64,000 bases of DNA from Chenopodium formosanum (Eukaryota > Streptophyta > Magnoliopsida > Caryophyllales > Amaranthaceae): assembly GCA_024500155.1 (NCBI GenBank), contig CM044874.1, positions 40,618,384 to 40,682,383 on the forward strand, in the 5' to 3' direction. The position numbers were made by a program, and so were the translations under genes. Positions 63,699 through 64,000 of this stretch are shown piece by piece. The notes under the pieces are model-generated. The model searched no databases, was not told where the DNA came from, and saw only the letters and a program-made list of their open reading frames with translations. Within the stretch, counting starts at the first letter, position 1. The number at the start of each line of letters is the position of its first letter.

Positions 63699-64000
63699 GT
63701 AGACACCTAAAAATGTCTCCCCAAAACCAAATCCGATGATGAACACCTTTCACCATCATTATTGGTCGGATTGAATATTTAATCTTTGGAGTGCTTAAAT
63801 CCATGTTATATCCAATACATTTCATAAACCAATCCATTTCCTAGCTAATTTCCCTAAACCATAACTTGTTTTCCACTTTCCGTGTCCACATAGAAAAACC
63901 GAGAGAAACTGATTCTTTGGTCTTATAATTTTGATCCAATTATTATTTGGTTGGATAGACCTTGAAATAAGCTTTCCAACAATATATCATAGGCCCGATT
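63699..64000 (+). repeat. Putative LTR start, running off the window
   Basis: TGTAGACACC (63699-63708) is the inverted form of the TGTCTACA terminus at 60738-60745, as expected for opposite LTR ends. Only about 300 bp are visible and I see no ORF. Whether it belongs to the same element as 60745 cannot be decided from this window. Confidence 0.3.

Noticed and set aside
60745..63699. One minus-strand LTR element with LTR ends at 60745 and 63699
   Set aside because: The terminal octamers are complementary as expected, but I could not find the left end of the left LTR and the right LTR leaves the window. Identity of the two LTRs cannot be tested here.

Overview
The window is flowering-plant nuclear DNA, almost certainly dicot, dominated by nested transposable elements. 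The evidence is GT-AG introns, Ty3/gypsy elements of the Athila, Tat and CRM types, a Helitron carrying an RPA-like gene, hAT and Tourist-type MITEs, and A/T-rich intergenic DNA. I see no bacterial operon, rRNA, tRNA gene or CRISPR array. The only convincing ordinary host gene is a five-exon coiled-coil protein gene on the minus strand at 56692-58143.

Layout. 1-6018 is the decayed 3' part of a Helitron: a PIF1-type helicase remnant, then an RPA70-like gene remnant. It is cut by element 1 (6019-20615), a young Athila-like retrotransposon with 1473-bp LTRs, TSD GTTGT, one long intact gag-pol ORF and a second ORF (ORF3). 20616-28206 holds an acidic hypothetical ORF (minus), an internally deleted copia element (23096-24309), a Tourist-like MITE (25290-25598) and unrecognised or degenerate coding fragments. 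Element 3 (28207-56476, TSD ACCCG) is an old Tat-like element with a decayed gag-pol containing two RNase H domains, and a spliced antisense gene. Two later elements sit inside it: element 4 (30212-36378, minus strand, CRM-like chromovirus, TSD CTAGG) in its gag-protease region, and element 2 (42734-53331, Athila-like, TSD GTGTC) in its antisense gene. Element 2 keeps gag and protease but has no reverse transcriptase, RNase H or integrase. 56482-64000 contains the host gene, a C-rich/G-rich foldback, LTR-terminus-like sequences, a hAT-type MITE and a tandem duplication.

How the parts relate. Hand-counted LTR mismatches are about 9% in element 3, about 1.7% in element 2, about 0.5% in element 4 and about 0.3% in element 1. 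The first three values agree with the nesting order.

The most interesting signal is not a gene. Each Athila-like element carries its own short CpG-rich palindromic word many times, both in its LTR and again in the spacer between pol (or its remnant) and ORF3. The core is TTCGGCCGAA in element 1 and GCCCGATCGGGC in element 2. A third palindromic word (GCGCAAC with an inverted partner) recurs in the LTR-like DNA at the right end. Both Athila elements also share a pair of small hairpins 11-18 nt after the last ORF before the spacer, and both repeat a PPT-like G-run after ORF3. In element 1 that motif carries a hairpin with compensatory base changes. These look like conserved cis-acting retrotransposon structures. 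All counts and alignments were made by eye.
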